Shown in pieces: positions 51,155 through 60,362 of a stretch of DNA of 64,000 nt. Origin of the DNA: Paraburkholderia atlantica (GTDB lineage Bacteria > Pseudomonadota > Gammaproteobacteria > Burkholderiales > Burkholderiaceae); assembly GCF_009362785.1 (NCBI RefSeq), contig NZ_WHNQ01000033.1:18377-82376 (forward strand). Reading direction: 5' to 3'. The notes below the pieces were generated by a model that worked only from the letters and a program-made list of their open reading frames with translations, did not search any database and was not told where the DNA came from. The translations under genes and the position numbers were made by a program. Each line of letters starts with the position of its first letter. Within the stretch, counting starts at the first letter, position 1.

Positions 51155-51198
51155 CGCAGGCAACGCAGCCGCGCGCCGCGATGGGGTGCGTGGCTTGC

Positions 51199-51891
51199 TC
51201 ACAGATAGGCCGCGAGCAGCATCACCACGGCAACGCCGACGCCGAGCGGCAGCAGCGCCAGCAGCGCTGGCGCCTGCCGCGGCGCGTCCACGGACGAGGG
51301 CAGCAGTTTGTAGCCGGTCAGCATCGGACGCAGGAGGTTGTGTCCCTTCGCTACCGCGTAGACGGCGATGACGAGCACGTGCAGCGCCACCGCGGCGAGC
51401 AGCACGTCCCACACGAGCCCATGCAACGCCGAGATTGCGTTGGCGAGCCATGCGGGCACCAGTTCGCTCAACGGTCCTTCGTCGGCGATGTCGTTGTTGA
51501 CGTAGAGGCCGCTCAGCGTCTCGATCAGCAACAAGGCGAGCAGAAATAGAACCATCCAGCCGCCGGCCGCATTGTGGCCGACCTGCACATCCGGTTCGCG
51601 ATGAAACAGGCGGCGCAAATGACGAAGCGCAGCCGCGGGCGAGGCCACGAAACTGCGAAAGCGCGCGGTCTCGCTGCCAAAGCAGCCCCATAGCAGCCGG
51701 AAAATAACCAGGGCGAGCAGCGTCTCGCCGACGCGCACGTGCCAGTCGATCCAGTTCAGCTTCAGGGTGATATAAGCCGCAGTGACCAGTACGACCACCA
51801 GCCAGTGAAATAGTCGCACCGGCGCGTCCCAGACCAGCACCGGGCGAGGCACTGGCTGTGTCGGCCGCGTGACGGGTTTGTGTGCATCCAT
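51199..51891 (-). CDS. Cytochrome b561-type membrane protein
   Basis: This 230-residue inner-membrane di-heme b-type cytochrome has four transmembrane helices with ligand-candidate His in VRLFHWLVV, WHVRVGETLL, ALHGLVWDVLL and ALHVLVIAVYA, the pattern of the Ni/Fe-hydrogenase b-type and CybB family (COG3658). It relays electrons between the quinone pool and periplasmic partners. The C-terminus adds a fifth hydrophobic helix. No dedicated partner gene is adjacent. Family is firm, partner unknown. Confidence 0.85.
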   Translation of the reverse strand: MDAHKPVTRPTQPVPRPVLVWDAPVRLFHWLVVVLVTAAYITLKLNWIDWHVRVGETLLALVIFRLLWGCFGSETARFRSFVASPAAALRHLRRLFHREPDVQVGHNAAGGWMVLFLLALLLIETLSGLYVNNDIADEGPLSELVPAWLANAISALHGLVWDVLLAAVALHVLVIAVYAVAKGHNLLRPMLTGYKLLPSSVDAPRQAPALLALLPLGVGVAVVMLLAAYL

Positions 51892-51949
51892 GTGTTGGAC
51901 CTACGGGCGCAATCGGCGGTTGGGCGAGGTGTGGTCTGGCAGTAGCGGG

Positions 51950-52237
51950 CGACTAAGCATATCTCTCGCTGAGCTTAACGTGCCGCGCGCCGAATGCGCT
52001 CGAGCTGAACTTCCCGCCCGCCTTGATGCCAACGGTGTTGAAACGATGATCGGCGTCGACAGCAGCGTTCAAGTCGACGTGAATCGATTGGCTCTGGCAA
52101 GCGTCCTTTCGAACCTGATGGACAACGCGGCGCGCCACACCGACCGGGTCACGTGCGCTTTTCGTACGCAGAACGCTGGCTGCCGGCCCGGCAGCGGCGT
52201 GAACGCCGAGCAGCCGCACAGCATGCCGCATTCCTGA
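51950..52237 (+). pseudogene. Fragment of a sensor histidine kinase
   Basis: The frame retains only the N-box-containing piece of the ATPase domain, reading VDVNRLALASVLSNLMDNAARHTD, preceded by about 60 residues of linker-like sequence and followed by non-kinase sequence. No phosphoacceptor His, G1 or G2 boxes. It is a truncated remnant, overlapping no real gene; a response regulator partner is absent. Confidence 0.55.
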
Positions 52238-52241
52238 GCGA

Positions 52242-53441
52242 TCAAATCTGATTTCGATCCGCGGAGCAGCTGTCGGCGGCGAGCGCGGCCCTTGACGTCT
52301 GTTCGAGCCGATTGCCGCCTAGCGACTTGGCTCGATACAACGCCTGGTCGGCGGCTGAGAGCAGGTCGGTGAGGGAAGTCGTTTCGCGACTCGACTCGGC
52401 GAGTCCAATGCTGACGGTGGCGCGAATCCGGTCGCCGTCGGCGCCATGGGACATCGCAGCGAACCGGCTGGCAACGGTCTCGCCCACTTTTTTTGCGCGT
52501 TCGGTGTCGTGGCCCGGCAGCAGGGCGGCAAATTCTTCGCCGCCGATGCGGGCAAGAATCGCATCAGTGCCCGTCTCGGCTCGAACGGTTTCCGCAAATG
52601 ATCTCAAGACCTCGTCGCCGGTCTTGTGCCCATAGCGGTCGTTGATTCTCTTGAAGTGGTCGAGGTCGAAAGCGAGGAGCGCGACAGGTCGTCGATGCAG
52701 CTGGTGCTCGCTGATAACCCGCTCTCCCTCTTCGAAAAACAACTTTCGATTGCCGAGGCGAGTCAGGTAATCGGTGCGGGACTCCTGCAAAAGCTCGCCA
52801 TGAATTTCTTCCCGGGTCATCCGCAGCAAGGTCATCGGCAAAATGACCGAGTAGAGAACCCCTTCGTACATCGTGATTTCGCTGGAGACGGCCAGCACGC
52901 GCGGCCCGAAGATCGACGCCATCCATGGCAGCACGAAAGCCCGGGCGATATAAAACAGCGCGTGGATGCCCGTTACCACCACGGCTACGCGGCGGGATTG
53001 AACCGCCGGCATGCCGTCGCCTCGCAACAGTTCGAGCGACGTCATCGTGGAAGCCAACGCGATCGGGATAGCGCTGACGTACATCCACACGGCAGCCTGC
53101 CAACGCACGCCGGCGACCGCCCACGTGAGCGCCATCAGCACAAGCAAACCGATCGAACTCGCGAGATAGCGCCGGCCGTTGAACATCGCCACACCGTCGA
53201 GCACGAGCAGATAGCCGGTGAGAATCACGAGATTGCTCACTGCGGGGCCAGCGGCGCCGAGCAGTTGAACCCGAAACGAGGCCGCCGCGCAACCCAGTCC
53301 GAGGGTGGCATAGCCGATCGCCAGCATTCGCAATTCCTTGCTGCGCTTCGGATGAGACAGGTGTTCCCAATACATCATCGCGGAACTGGCCAATAAGGTT
53401 CCGATCACGAGTAGGTAAAGGGTTGCTAGATCGACATTCAT
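52242..53441 (-). CDS. Membrane diguanylate cyclase (GGDEF)
   Basis: This 399-residue protein has about six hydrophobic helices (residues 5-205) and a C-terminal GGDEF domain with FDLDHFKRINDRYGHKTGDEVL and the active site GGEEFAALL. The I-site RxxD is missing (GTDAILARIGGEEF has no upstream Arg). Cyclic di-GMP synthesis is expected. ATG 53441 is preferred (MNVDLATLYLLV); the frame extends to 53468. Confidence 0.87.
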   Translation of the reverse strand: MNVDLATLYLLVIGTLLASSAMMYWEHLSHPKRSKELRMLAIGYATLGLGCAAASFRVQLLGAAGPAVSNLVILTGYLLVLDGVAMFNGRRYLASSIGLLVLMALTWAVAGVRWQAAVWMYVSAIPIALASTMTSLELLRGDGMPAVQSRRVAVVVTGIHALFYIARAFVLPWMASIFGPRVLAVSSEITMYEGVLYSVILPMTLLRMTREEIHGELLQESRTDYLTRLGNRKLFFEEGERVISEHQLHRRPVALLAFDLDHFKRINDRYGHKTGDEVLRSFAETVRAETGTDAILARIGGEEFAALLPGHDTERAKKVGETVASRFAAMSHGADGDRIRATVSIGLAESSRETTSLTDLLSAADQALYRAKSLGGNRLEQTSRAALAADSCSADRNQI

Positions 53442-53796
53442 CGCTGACTTCAGAGCGCGTCCCCGCAATGACGGGGAAAAGGTTAGAGACTACTTACGGG
53501 ATAACGGCAAATGCCGAGCAAGTTTGCGAAATGATAACGGAATGGGTCGCAGGGAGACTCGAAGCCGGGGAGGCGGGCCTACGGTCGACCGACAAACTAC
53601 AACGTGAGCGCGGAAATCTCGACAGTTGTCGGCATCTTCTGCGCAATGCGCCATGTCGGCGCAAAGCCAATACAGATAGTCGCGAAACGCTGAATTTCCT
53701 TGCGAGTCCCGCAGCGTCGGATTGCTATTCTTCATAGACATAGACCGGTTCTTCAAGCGCGCTCCCATGCGCGTCCCTGCGGACAAGGGGGGATGT
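53442..53796. other. Intergenic region before the TPS-domain exoprotein
   Basis: About 355 bases between divergent genes, with no supported gene. A G-rich GGACAAGGGGGGATG segment at the end serves as ribosome-binding site of the next gene. Confidence 0.35.
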
Positions 53797-56178
53797 ATGA
53801 CACGTCCTGCACTATCGCGGCTTTCCCTGTGCATTTCCATTGCCGGGCTGTCTGCGACGCATCTTGCGTGCGCGGCGGGCGTTCTTCCGCAGGGAGGCCA
53901 CTACGTCGCCGGGGCCGGCACCATTTCGAGCCAGGGCAATGCGCTGCTGGTCACGCAGCCGGGTTCGACGCGCGGCGTGATCGATTGGAACAGCTTCTCT
54001 GTCGGAATCCATAACCGCGTGAGGTTCGACAACGGCTCGGGCGCGACCTTGAACAGGGTCACAGGAGGCTCGCCATCGGCAATCCTCGGCAGACTCAGCG
54101 CAACGGGAAGCGTGTATCTGATCAATCCGCAAGGCATCGTCGTGGGTCCCTCGGGTGTCGTGACGACGGGTGGGCGTTTCGTCGCGTCTACGCTCGATGC
54201 CTGCAACTGCGCCTTCATCAAGGGTGAAGCACTCACGTTGTCGGGTGAGTCGAATGCGAGCGTGATCAACCTCGGCAAAATCAGTTCGAGCGGCGGCGAC
54301 GTGTTCCTGATCGCGCGAGGCGCGGTCGTCAATGCGGGCACGATCAAGGCGCCTGGCGGCACGGCCGAACTGGCCGTGGGCGGACAGGTGCTGTTACAGG
54401 ACTCGACCAGCAGCAAACAGGTGTTCGTGCAGACGGGCAGCGACGGTACGGTCGTCAACAGCGGACGCATCGCAGCCGCGCAGATCAACCTGCAGGCCGC
54501 CGATGGCAACGTGTTTGCACTCGCCGGCGGTGGCGCGCGCATTCGGGCGACAGGTACGGCAAACCGCGACGGACATGTGTGGCTCGTCGCCGACACTGGC
54601 CATGTCGAGCAGTCGGGCACGATCACGGCTCGCAACGCGGACGGCAGCGGCGGGACGGTCGATACTGACGCGGCGCAACTGGCGTTCGGTGCAAAGACAG
54701 CCGTTCATGCGGGCGAATGGAATCTGTCGACACCCGCATTCACGATCGATCGTTCCGCTGCACGCGCGCTGCGCCGCAGCCTGAATTCGGGCACGTCGGT
54801 CGATGTCGCCACGACCGGCGCGATGGGCGCGACGGGCGATCTGGGCGTCGAATCGAGCCTGCGCTGGCGTGGTCCCGCTTCGCTGACGCTCGCCGCGTAC
54901 CGCGAAGTGTCGATTGCGAACGGCGCGACGATCGCGAACAAGGGCGCGGGCAATCTGACCTTGCGCGCCGACGCCACCGGCAGCGACAACGGCGGCAGCG
55001 TCGTCAATCACGGCACGCTCGACTGGTCGAAAAGCACGGGCGCGCTGAGCGCTTTCTACGACATGAACGGCACGTACATTGCCGGTACCCAGCTGAGCAA
55101 CCCGGCGTGGACGCCCCCGGCATTCAGTGGTCTGGTGACGCAGATCACCGCGTACAGGCTGGTGAATTCGCTGACCGATCTGACGAACGTCGCCAGCGAT
55201 CTCGGCGGTAACTATGCACTCGGCAGGAATATCGATGCGAGCGCGACGGGCAACACGCCATTCGTTCCGATCGGTAACTCCGATACACCATTCACTGGGC
55301 AGTTCGACGGACAGGGCGATACGATCCGTTCGCTGACGCTCCAGCAGGTGGCGGCTGGCCAGTTCTTGAGGCTGATGGGTATGTTCGGGGTGATCGGCGC
55401 CCGGGGCATCGTGCGCAACGTCGACATTTCGGGCACGGCCAGCGCGGCTCCGAGCCAGATGGCTGTCGCCTATATGGGCTTGCTGGCCGGCACGAACAAT
55501 GGCACGGTCTTGCGGGTGAATACGTCCGGCACGGTTCTTAGCGGTGGATCATTCGCTATGCTCGACTTTTCGGTTGCCGGTGGGCTCGTGGGCAACAATA
55601 CCGGCTCGATCCTGCGTTCTTCGAGCAGCGCAGCCGTGACCTCGGGCGGCCCGCTCGGCGGGCTGGTGGGCACGAATAGCGGCCTGATCAGCCAGTCCTT
55701 CGCCACGGGGCCTGTCGATTCGTCGGGTTATATCGCTGAGGGCGGTGGCGGCCTGGTCGGCGGTAACAGCGGCACGATCAGCCAGTCTTATGCAACCGGC
55801 TCGACATCGTTACCTTTCTTTTGCCGAGGCGCTGCCGGTACCCCATGCGGCGGCGCGGCACTCGTCGTCATTAACTCAGGAACGATCACCCAGTCATTCG
55901 CAACCGGCTCTGTGACAAACCCGACCGGCTATGGGCCGATTGGCATCGCGCGATCCAATACAGGCACGATCGGGAACGATGTGTACTGGAACGCCGACAC
56001 CACGAACGCCACAGTCGGCGTCTTGTACGGCACGCAGATTCCCGCGGCGAACGGGCTGACGACCGCTCAGATGAGCACGCCGGCCTCGTTCGTCGGATAT
56101 GACTTCAGTCCTACGGGGGTGTGGTCGATGCCTGCGGGCGCGACGCATCCCGTGCTGCGCTGGCAATTGGCGCAATGA
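53797..56178 (+). CDS. Filamentous-haemagglutinin-type exoprotein with TPS domain and GLUG repeats
   Basis: This secreted beta-helix protein of 793 residues has signal peptide MTRPALSRLSLCISIAGLSATHLACA, then a two-partner-secretion domain (about 25-260): GGHYVAGAGTISSQGNALLVTQ, GVIDWNSFSVG, INPQGIVVGPSG (NPNGI-type motif) and GGTAELAVGG. The C-terminal part (about 520-740) holds GLUG-like repeats (AGGLVGNNTGSI, GGLVGTNSGLI, GGLVGGNSGTI). No TpsB pore gene is present in the window. Likely an adhesin or surface factor exported by a distant TpsB. The ATG at 53797 follows GGGGGGATG. Confidence 0.85.
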   Translation: MTRPALSRLSLCISIAGLSATHLACAAGVLPQGGHYVAGAGTISSQGNALLVTQPGSTRGVIDWNSFSVGIHNRVRFDNGSGATLNRVTGGSPSAILGRLSATGSVYLINPQGIVVGPSGVVTTGGRFVASTLDACNCAFIKGEALTLSGESNASVINLGKISSSGGDVFLIARGAVVNAGTIKAPGGTAELAVGGQVLLQDSTSSKQVFVQTGSDGTVVNSGRIAAAQINLQAADGNVFALAGGGARIRATGTANRDGHVWLVADTGHVEQSGTITARNADGSGGTVDTDAAQLAFGAKTAVHAGEWNLSTPAFTIDRSAARALRRSLNSGTSVDVATTGAMGATGDLGVESSLRWRGPASLTLAAYREVSIANGATIANKGAGNLTLRADATGSDNGGSVVNHGTLDWSKSTGALSAFYDMNGTYIAGTQLSNPAWTPPAFSGLVTQITAYRLVNSLTDLTNVASDLGGNYALGRNIDASATGNTPFVPIGNSDTPFTGQFDGQGDTIRSLTLQQVAAGQFLRLMGMFGVIGARGIVRNVDISGTASAAPSQMAVAYMGLLAGTNNGTVLRVNTSGTVLSGGSFAMLDFSVAGGLVGNNTGSILRSSSSAAVTSGGPLGGLVGTNSGLISQSFATGPVDSSGYIAEGGGGLVGGNSGTISQSYATGSTSLPFFCRGAAGTPCGGAALVVINSGTITQSFATGSVTNPTGYGPIGIARSNTGTIGNDVYWNADTTNATVGVLYGTQIPAANGLTTAQMSTPASFVGYDFSPTGVWSMPAGATHPVLRWQLAQ

Positions 56179-56287
56179 CAGATCGCGAAACGGCGCATAC
56201 CTTACCGTGTCGAAAACGAGCCACACATAAGGACATCCATCGGTACTTGATCGATGGGAGCCGCCCATATATGCATGGCAGTGGTTC

Positions 56288-56330
56288 AAAAAAACCGCCA
56301 CGAGTCTTGTCAATTCGTGGCGGTTTTCTG
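56288..56330. terminator. Bidirectional rho-independent terminator
   Basis: Perfect 13-bp stem AAAACCGCCACGA/TCGTGGCGGTTTT with T-rich flank on both strands; it serves the exoprotein gene and the convergent MBL gene. Confidence 0.88.
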
Positions 56331-56375
56331 ACCATCACCACTCGATACGACGATGATTCAAAGTCGAGACATCAA

Positions 56376-57308
56376 TCAGTAGTCCCACTGCACCGGCACG
56401 AAACGGAAACCGTCACCGTGCTTTGCAATGTGACCGATAGACGGGAACGCGACATGCGTTGCGGCCAGCAGAGAGCCGGTTTCAGCGGCTTCGTTGAGCA
56501 GCGCGACACGCACGTCTACAGCCACTTCGGGTTCGTGCTCGAAGCCGTTTTGCCACGCGGGATTGTCGAAGCCGACTTCGAAAATCGCGTCGCCTACGAA
56601 CGTCAGCTTCTCGCCATTCGATGCGACGTCCACGACGCAGTGGCCCGGCGTGTGCCCACCCGTCACGCGTGCCGACACGCCCGCTGCGACTTCCACGGTC
56701 TTATCGAACCGCACGATGTTTTCGCTGTAGAGTTCCACGAATTTCGCAGCGGCCTTGCGAAGCGCGGGAGGAACTGCTTCCGGCATCACCGTCTTGCTGA
56801 AGTCCGGATTTTTCCAGAACTCCACTTCCTTGGCCGACACGTGAATCCGCACGTCGGGGCGCAGCTTGGCCTTGACGCCGGCGACGTTCAACCCGCCGAC
56901 GTGATCCATGTGCATATGCGTAATTACGATGTCGGTAATCGCAGCCAGGTCGATGCCGGCCGATTCCAGGCGCATCACCGACCGACCGGCGCGCGAGAAG
57001 TATTCGAAACCGTCGCCCACGCCCGAGTCGATCAGGATCAGGCGGTCGCCGCTGCGCACGAGCGCGATATTCAGCGCCCAGTCGAACATGTCACGTTGCA
57101 GGAAACGACCATCGAACCATTCGTTGCGGTCCGATTCGCTCACATTAGTGGACATGGTAGAGGTGGGCAGCGGAAGAATGCCGTCGCTGATCAGCACGAC
57201 GTCGACGTCACCCACGCGCACGGCGTAGCGGGAAGACACGAGTTCGCCTGAACCTTCTTTGCCAAGGCTGGCGATAACCGGCTGCACATTGCGGGTAGTT
57301 GCGCTCAT
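56376..57308 (-). CDS. MBL-fold metallo-hydrolase
   Basis: This 310-residue metallo-beta-lactamase-fold hydrolase has the metal motif HMHMDH followed by VGG, THMH preceded by TDIVI, GHTPGHCVVDV with a third His, FVGDAIFEV with the bridging Asp and a final conserved His in ATHVAFPSIGHI. The architecture resembles methyl-parathion-hydrolase and lactonase type enzymes. The N-terminus lacks a clear export signal. ATG 57308 is preferred: AGGA lies 9 bases upstream. Its region upstream holds the TACGCAACA element. Confidence 0.85.
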   Translation of the reverse strand: MSATTRNVQPVIASLGKEGSGELVSSRYAVRVGDVDVVLISDGILPLPTSTMSTNVSESDRNEWFDGRFLQRDMFDWALNIALVRSGDRLILIDSGVGDGFEYFSRAGRSVMRLESAGIDLAAITDIVITHMHMDHVGGLNVAGVKAKLRPDVRIHVSAKEVEFWKNPDFSKTVMPEAVPPALRKAAAKFVELYSENIVRFDKTVEVAAGVSARVTGGHTPGHCVVDVASNGEKLTFVGDAIFEVGFDNPAWQNGFEHEPEVAVDVRVALLNEAAETGSLLAATHVAFPSIGHIAKHGDGFRFVPVQWDY

Positions 57309-57543
57309 CTTCAATAGTCCTGTTAATTAAGTGGGGTAAGCCGCATTGGGCGGCGCGGTGCACGAGCACGACCATGAGTTTCGCGCGCTGCGTTGTGCTC
57401 GCGTTTCGACTGATCGTGGGACCGATTTTAGTTAGGCGGGCGAACGTCGGTAGTATCGCCAATGCATTCAGCGTGTTGTCTTAACGGCAACAGTCGACGC
57501 GGTTCCAGCGAACCCGTCGACGCGTCTGTTGATTGATGTTCAA

Positions 57544-57559
57544 TACGCAACACGGTGAG
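57544..57559. promoter_or_regulatory. Shared upstream element TACGCAACA (site 1)
   Basis: The stretch ATACGCAACACGGTGAG (57543-57559) matches 57543-like sequence at 60242-60258 in all but one position. It lies between the minus-strand MBL gene (start 57308) and the plus-strand NmrA-type gene (57700). Candidate operator. Confidence 0.45.
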
Positions 57560-57699
57560 TCCGGGCAACGACCTACCGCAGCAAACAGCGCTTACGTACG
57601 ATCGCTCGTGGATGGACCGCCGTTGCCGCGCGCGCCGAAATTGGCGTCCACACCCGGCGGCAACCTGTAAAGGCAATATCGACCGCACGGAGAAACATC

Positions 57700-58455
57700 A
57701 TGAAGATCATCGTCATTGGCGGTACGGGACTAATCGGCAGCAAGGTGGTGAAGAACCTGCGTGAGCGCGGTCATATCGCCGTCGCGGCTTCGCCGGCCAC
57801 GGGCGTGAACACGCTCACGAACGAAGGACTGCGTGAGGCGCTCGCAGGAGCCGACGTCGTAGTTGATCTCGCCAATTCCCCTTCGTTCGAGGACAACGCC
57901 GTGTTGGCCTTCTTCGAAACGTCGGGCCGCAATCTGTTTGCGGCGGAAACCGAGGCAGGTGTCCGGCATCACGTCGCGCTTTCCGTCGTCGGTACCGACC
58001 GGCTCGCGCAAAGCGGCTATTTCCGCGCGAAGATCGCGCAGGAAAAGCTCATTCGCGATTCGGGCGTGCCATACACGATCGTGCATTCCACACAGTTCTT
58101 CGAGTTCCTTGGTGGCATTGCGCAATCGGGTACCGAGGGCGACAGCGTCCGGCTCTCGCCCGCTTTCTTCCAGCCAATTTCGTCCGACGACGTGGCGGCG
58201 TCCGTGACGGACTTCGCGGTTGGCGAGCCACGCAATGGCATCGTGGAAATTGCCGGACCGGAACGCGTGCGACTTGCGGCAATGGTGCGACGCTACCTAC
58301 AGGCGACGCGAGACAACCGTACGGTCATAGAAGATGCCGACGCGCGTTACTTCGGCGCGCAACTACAGGACGATACGCTTGTGCCAGGCCCGCATGCGCG
58401 GCTGGGCGGAGCCGATTTCGATGCATGGTTCCGGCAGACCCAGGCGGCGAAGTAA
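57700..58455 (+). CDS. NAD(P)-binding NmrA-like/atypical SDR protein
   Basis: This 251-residue Rossmann-fold protein starts MKIIVIGGTGLIGSKVVKNL, the glycine-rich NAD(P)-binding loop (residues 6-14), followed by DVVVDLANSPSFEDNAVLAFF, RHHVALSVVGTDRL and GYFRAKIAQEKLIRDSGVPYTIVHSTQFFEF, the pattern of the SDR_a5/NmrA group. There is no YxxxK catalytic pair in the classic place (YFRAKIAQEK is its counterpart). Members act as redox sensors or quinone reductases. A terminator follows. Confidence 0.83.
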   Translation: MKIIVIGGTGLIGSKVVKNLRERGHIAVAASPATGVNTLTNEGLREALAGADVVVDLANSPSFEDNAVLAFFETSGRNLFAAETEAGVRHHVALSVVGTDRLAQSGYFRAKIAQEKLIRDSGVPYTIVHSTQFFEFLGGIAQSGTEGDSVRLSPAFFQPISSDDVAASVTDFAVGEPRNGIVEIAGPERVRLAAMVRRYLQATRDNRTVIEDADARYFGAQLQDDTLVPGPHARLGGADFDAWFRQTQAAK

Positions 58456-58483
58456 CCGCGACCCATCGATTAGCCCCCTGTTT

Positions 58484-58512
58484 GCCCGTCTAATAAGGCG
58501 GGCTTTTTTTTG
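58484..58512 (+). terminator. Rho-independent terminator
   Basis: Stem GCCCGTCT/AGGCGGGC (one wobble) with AATA loop followed by eight T. Confidence 0.85.
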
Positions 58513-58581
58513 TTCATATCCGTAGTGCCCAATTGCTTCGCAACTTCGGAGCATTTGCCTATGAGAAATTGATACGCACGA

Positions 58582-59040
58582 TCAGATGTCGCGCGTGCGT
58601 GGAATGATCACCGCCTGGCCGTGCAGTGTGCCGTCCGCGTCGAGTAGCTGCCATAGGGTGGCTTGCTCGATGATGAATCGCTCGCCAGACTTGGTAACAC
58701 GCACGCCCTTGTAGTCCGTCTCGTAGCCGAGCCGCTGCACGCGTTCGAGGAATTGCTGTCGTTCCTCACGATTCGGGGCCTCGGCGGAAAGCCGGGACGG
58801 TAGCGTGGTGATTTCACTCCAGCTATATCCGAAGCGGCGCTGTGCAGCCTTGTTGCCGTAGATGAAGACCGGGTCGGGATCGGTATTGTGCGCGAGGACC
58901 GCGAACGGGGCAGTCTCATACAGCCATTCGGTCGCTTCAGCAACGGGCATGACGTGCGGAACCAGGCGCTGGCCGACCAGCCGGGCGTAGCTGTCGGAAA
59001 GGAGTTGGTAAAAAGACGGATTACGGTTGAGTGGAATCAT
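58582..59040 (-). CDS. MEKHLA domain (PAS-like) protein
   Basis: This 152-residue protein is a single MEKHLA/PAS-like domain: SFYQLLSDSYARLVGQRLVP, TAPFAVLAHNTDPDPVFIYGNKAAQRRFGYSWSEI, LPSRLSAEAPNREERQQFLERV and a YKGVRVTKSGERFIIEQATLW core. MEKHLA domains are ligand-sensing. It is probably a stand-alone sensor or enzyme subunit. ATG 59040 is preferred to the longer frame to 59115. Confidence 0.82.
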   Translation of the reverse strand: MIPLNRNPSFYQLLSDSYARLVGQRLVPHVMPVAEATEWLYETAPFAVLAHNTDPDPVFIYGNKAAQRRFGYSWSEITTLPSRLSAEAPNREERQQFLERVQRLGYETDYKGVRVTKSGERFIIEQATLWQLLDADGTLHGQAVIIPRTRDI

Positions 59041-59195
59041 CGGACTTATCTCGACTAGAACATTTGGGGCACTGGATGGCGGAATCCTGATCCAGATTGT
59101 CCATGATTGGTGCATCCGGGTCGAACAACTGGCAACTGGCCGGTCGAAACCATTGCCTCACCAGAAATCCCGCCGAAGCGGGCCTGTGCTAAACG

Positions 59196-60032
59196 CTACA
59201 TGCGCACGAACGCGAGCAGATCCTCGTTGAGGACCTCTGCGTTCACTGTCAACATGCCATGCGGAAAAGCAGGGTACGTCTTCAGAGTCCCGTTCTTTAA
59301 CAGCTTGATCGACTTCAGCGCCGCATCGGCGATCGGCACGATCTGGTCGTCGTCTCCATGCAGTACCAGCGTCGGGACGGTAATCGCCTTGAGATCTTCC
59401 GTCTGGTCAGTTTCAGAGAAGGCTTTGATGCCCTCATAGTGCGCTTCCGCACTACCCATCATTGCCTGCCGCCACCAGTTCTGGATCACTCCTTGGTACA
59501 CGGTCGCGCCGGGACGGTTGAAGCCGTAGAACGGGCCGGCTGCGACGTCGAGAAAGAACTGGGCTCGATTGTCTGCAAGCGCTTTCCGGAAACCGTCGAA
59601 GACTTCGATCGGCAGGCCTTCCGGATTTGCCTCAGTCTTCAGCATGAGCGGAGGCACGGCGCTGACCAGGACCGCTTTGGCTACTCGTCCCGCCGGCTGC
59701 CCGTGTTTCGCTACATACCGGGTTGCCTCGCCGCCGCCCGTCGAATGGCCGATATGCACCGCGTTATGTAGATCGAGTGATTCAACAACAGCAAAGGCAT
59801 CGGCAGCGTAATGGTCCATGTCATGACCGTCCGAAACCTGCGACGAACGACCATGGCCGCGTCGATCATGCGCGACTACGCGGTAGCCTTTCCGGACGAA
59901 GAAAAGCATCTGCGTATCCCAGTCGTCGGAAGATAACGGCCAACCGTGATGGAAGACGATGGGCTGGGCGTCCTTTGGACCCCAGTCCTTGTAGAAGATC
60001 TCGACATTGTCCTTAGTCCTGACGTACGGCAT
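59196..60032 (-). CDS. Alpha/beta hydrolase (non-heme chloroperoxidase type)
   Basis: This 278-residue serine hydrolase has oxyanion-hole region FHHGWPLSSDDWD, nucleophile GHSTGGG (Ser about 97), acid in LHGDDDQIVP and the catalytic His in AFPHGM. These match bacterial non-heme chloroperoxidases/arylesterases, which perform perhydrolysis or ester cleavage. ATG 60032 is chosen because GGAG lies 7 bases upstream; the ATG at 60038 would place it too close. Upstream region carries a perfect TGTTGC-N7-GCAACA palindrome. Confidence 0.88.
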   Translation of the reverse strand: MPYVRTKDNVEIFYKDWGPKDAQPIVFHHGWPLSSDDWDTQMLFFVRKGYRVVAHDRRGHGRSSQVSDGHDMDHYAADAFAVVESLDLHNAVHIGHSTGGGEATRYVAKHGQPAGRVAKAVLVSAVPPLMLKTEANPEGLPIEVFDGFRKALADNRAQFFLDVAAGPFYGFNRPGATVYQGVIQNWWRQAMMGSAEAHYEGIKAFSETDQTEDLKAITVPTLVLHGDDDQIVPIADAALKSIKLLKNGTLKTYPAFPHGMLTVNAEVLNEDLLAFVRM

Positions 60033-60038
60033 GGTCAT

Positions 60039-60362
60039 GCTCCTTTGACGTTATCCGCGCAAAGAGACGGATCATCATGATCCGGCGTCCGCGCAACAGA
60101 AGTCACCGCTTCGGCACGAACGTTCGCAAAACGCGGACGAAACAAAGCGATGAGAAGACAGGCATTGGGACGGAACGAAACGTACCGTCTGAAACATCGT
60201 AGCAGTGGCAAGGGTAGGCGAACCATGCTTAGTGTTGCCGGATACGCAACATGGTGAGCTATGCACCGGGCTTGCCAGTTCGCCGCGGGCTATCCGACGT
60301 ACTTTCATGGCGCGACGTTGCGCAAGACACTGACCGAGCCCGCACACCTCACCGTCCTCGGG
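60039..60362. other. Promoter region of the alpha/beta hydrolase gene and spacer to the bestrophin gene
   Basis: About 320 bases without a supported gene; it contains the second TACGCAACA site. Confidence 0.4.
60233..60258. promoter_or_regulatory. Palindrome TGTTGC-N7-GCAACA (site 2), candidate operator
   Basis: TGTTGCCGGATACGCAACA (60233-60251) is a 6-bp-arm inverted repeat and continues as TGGTGAG, repeating site 1. It lies about 200 bases upstream of the alpha/beta hydrolase start. Confidence 0.5.
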
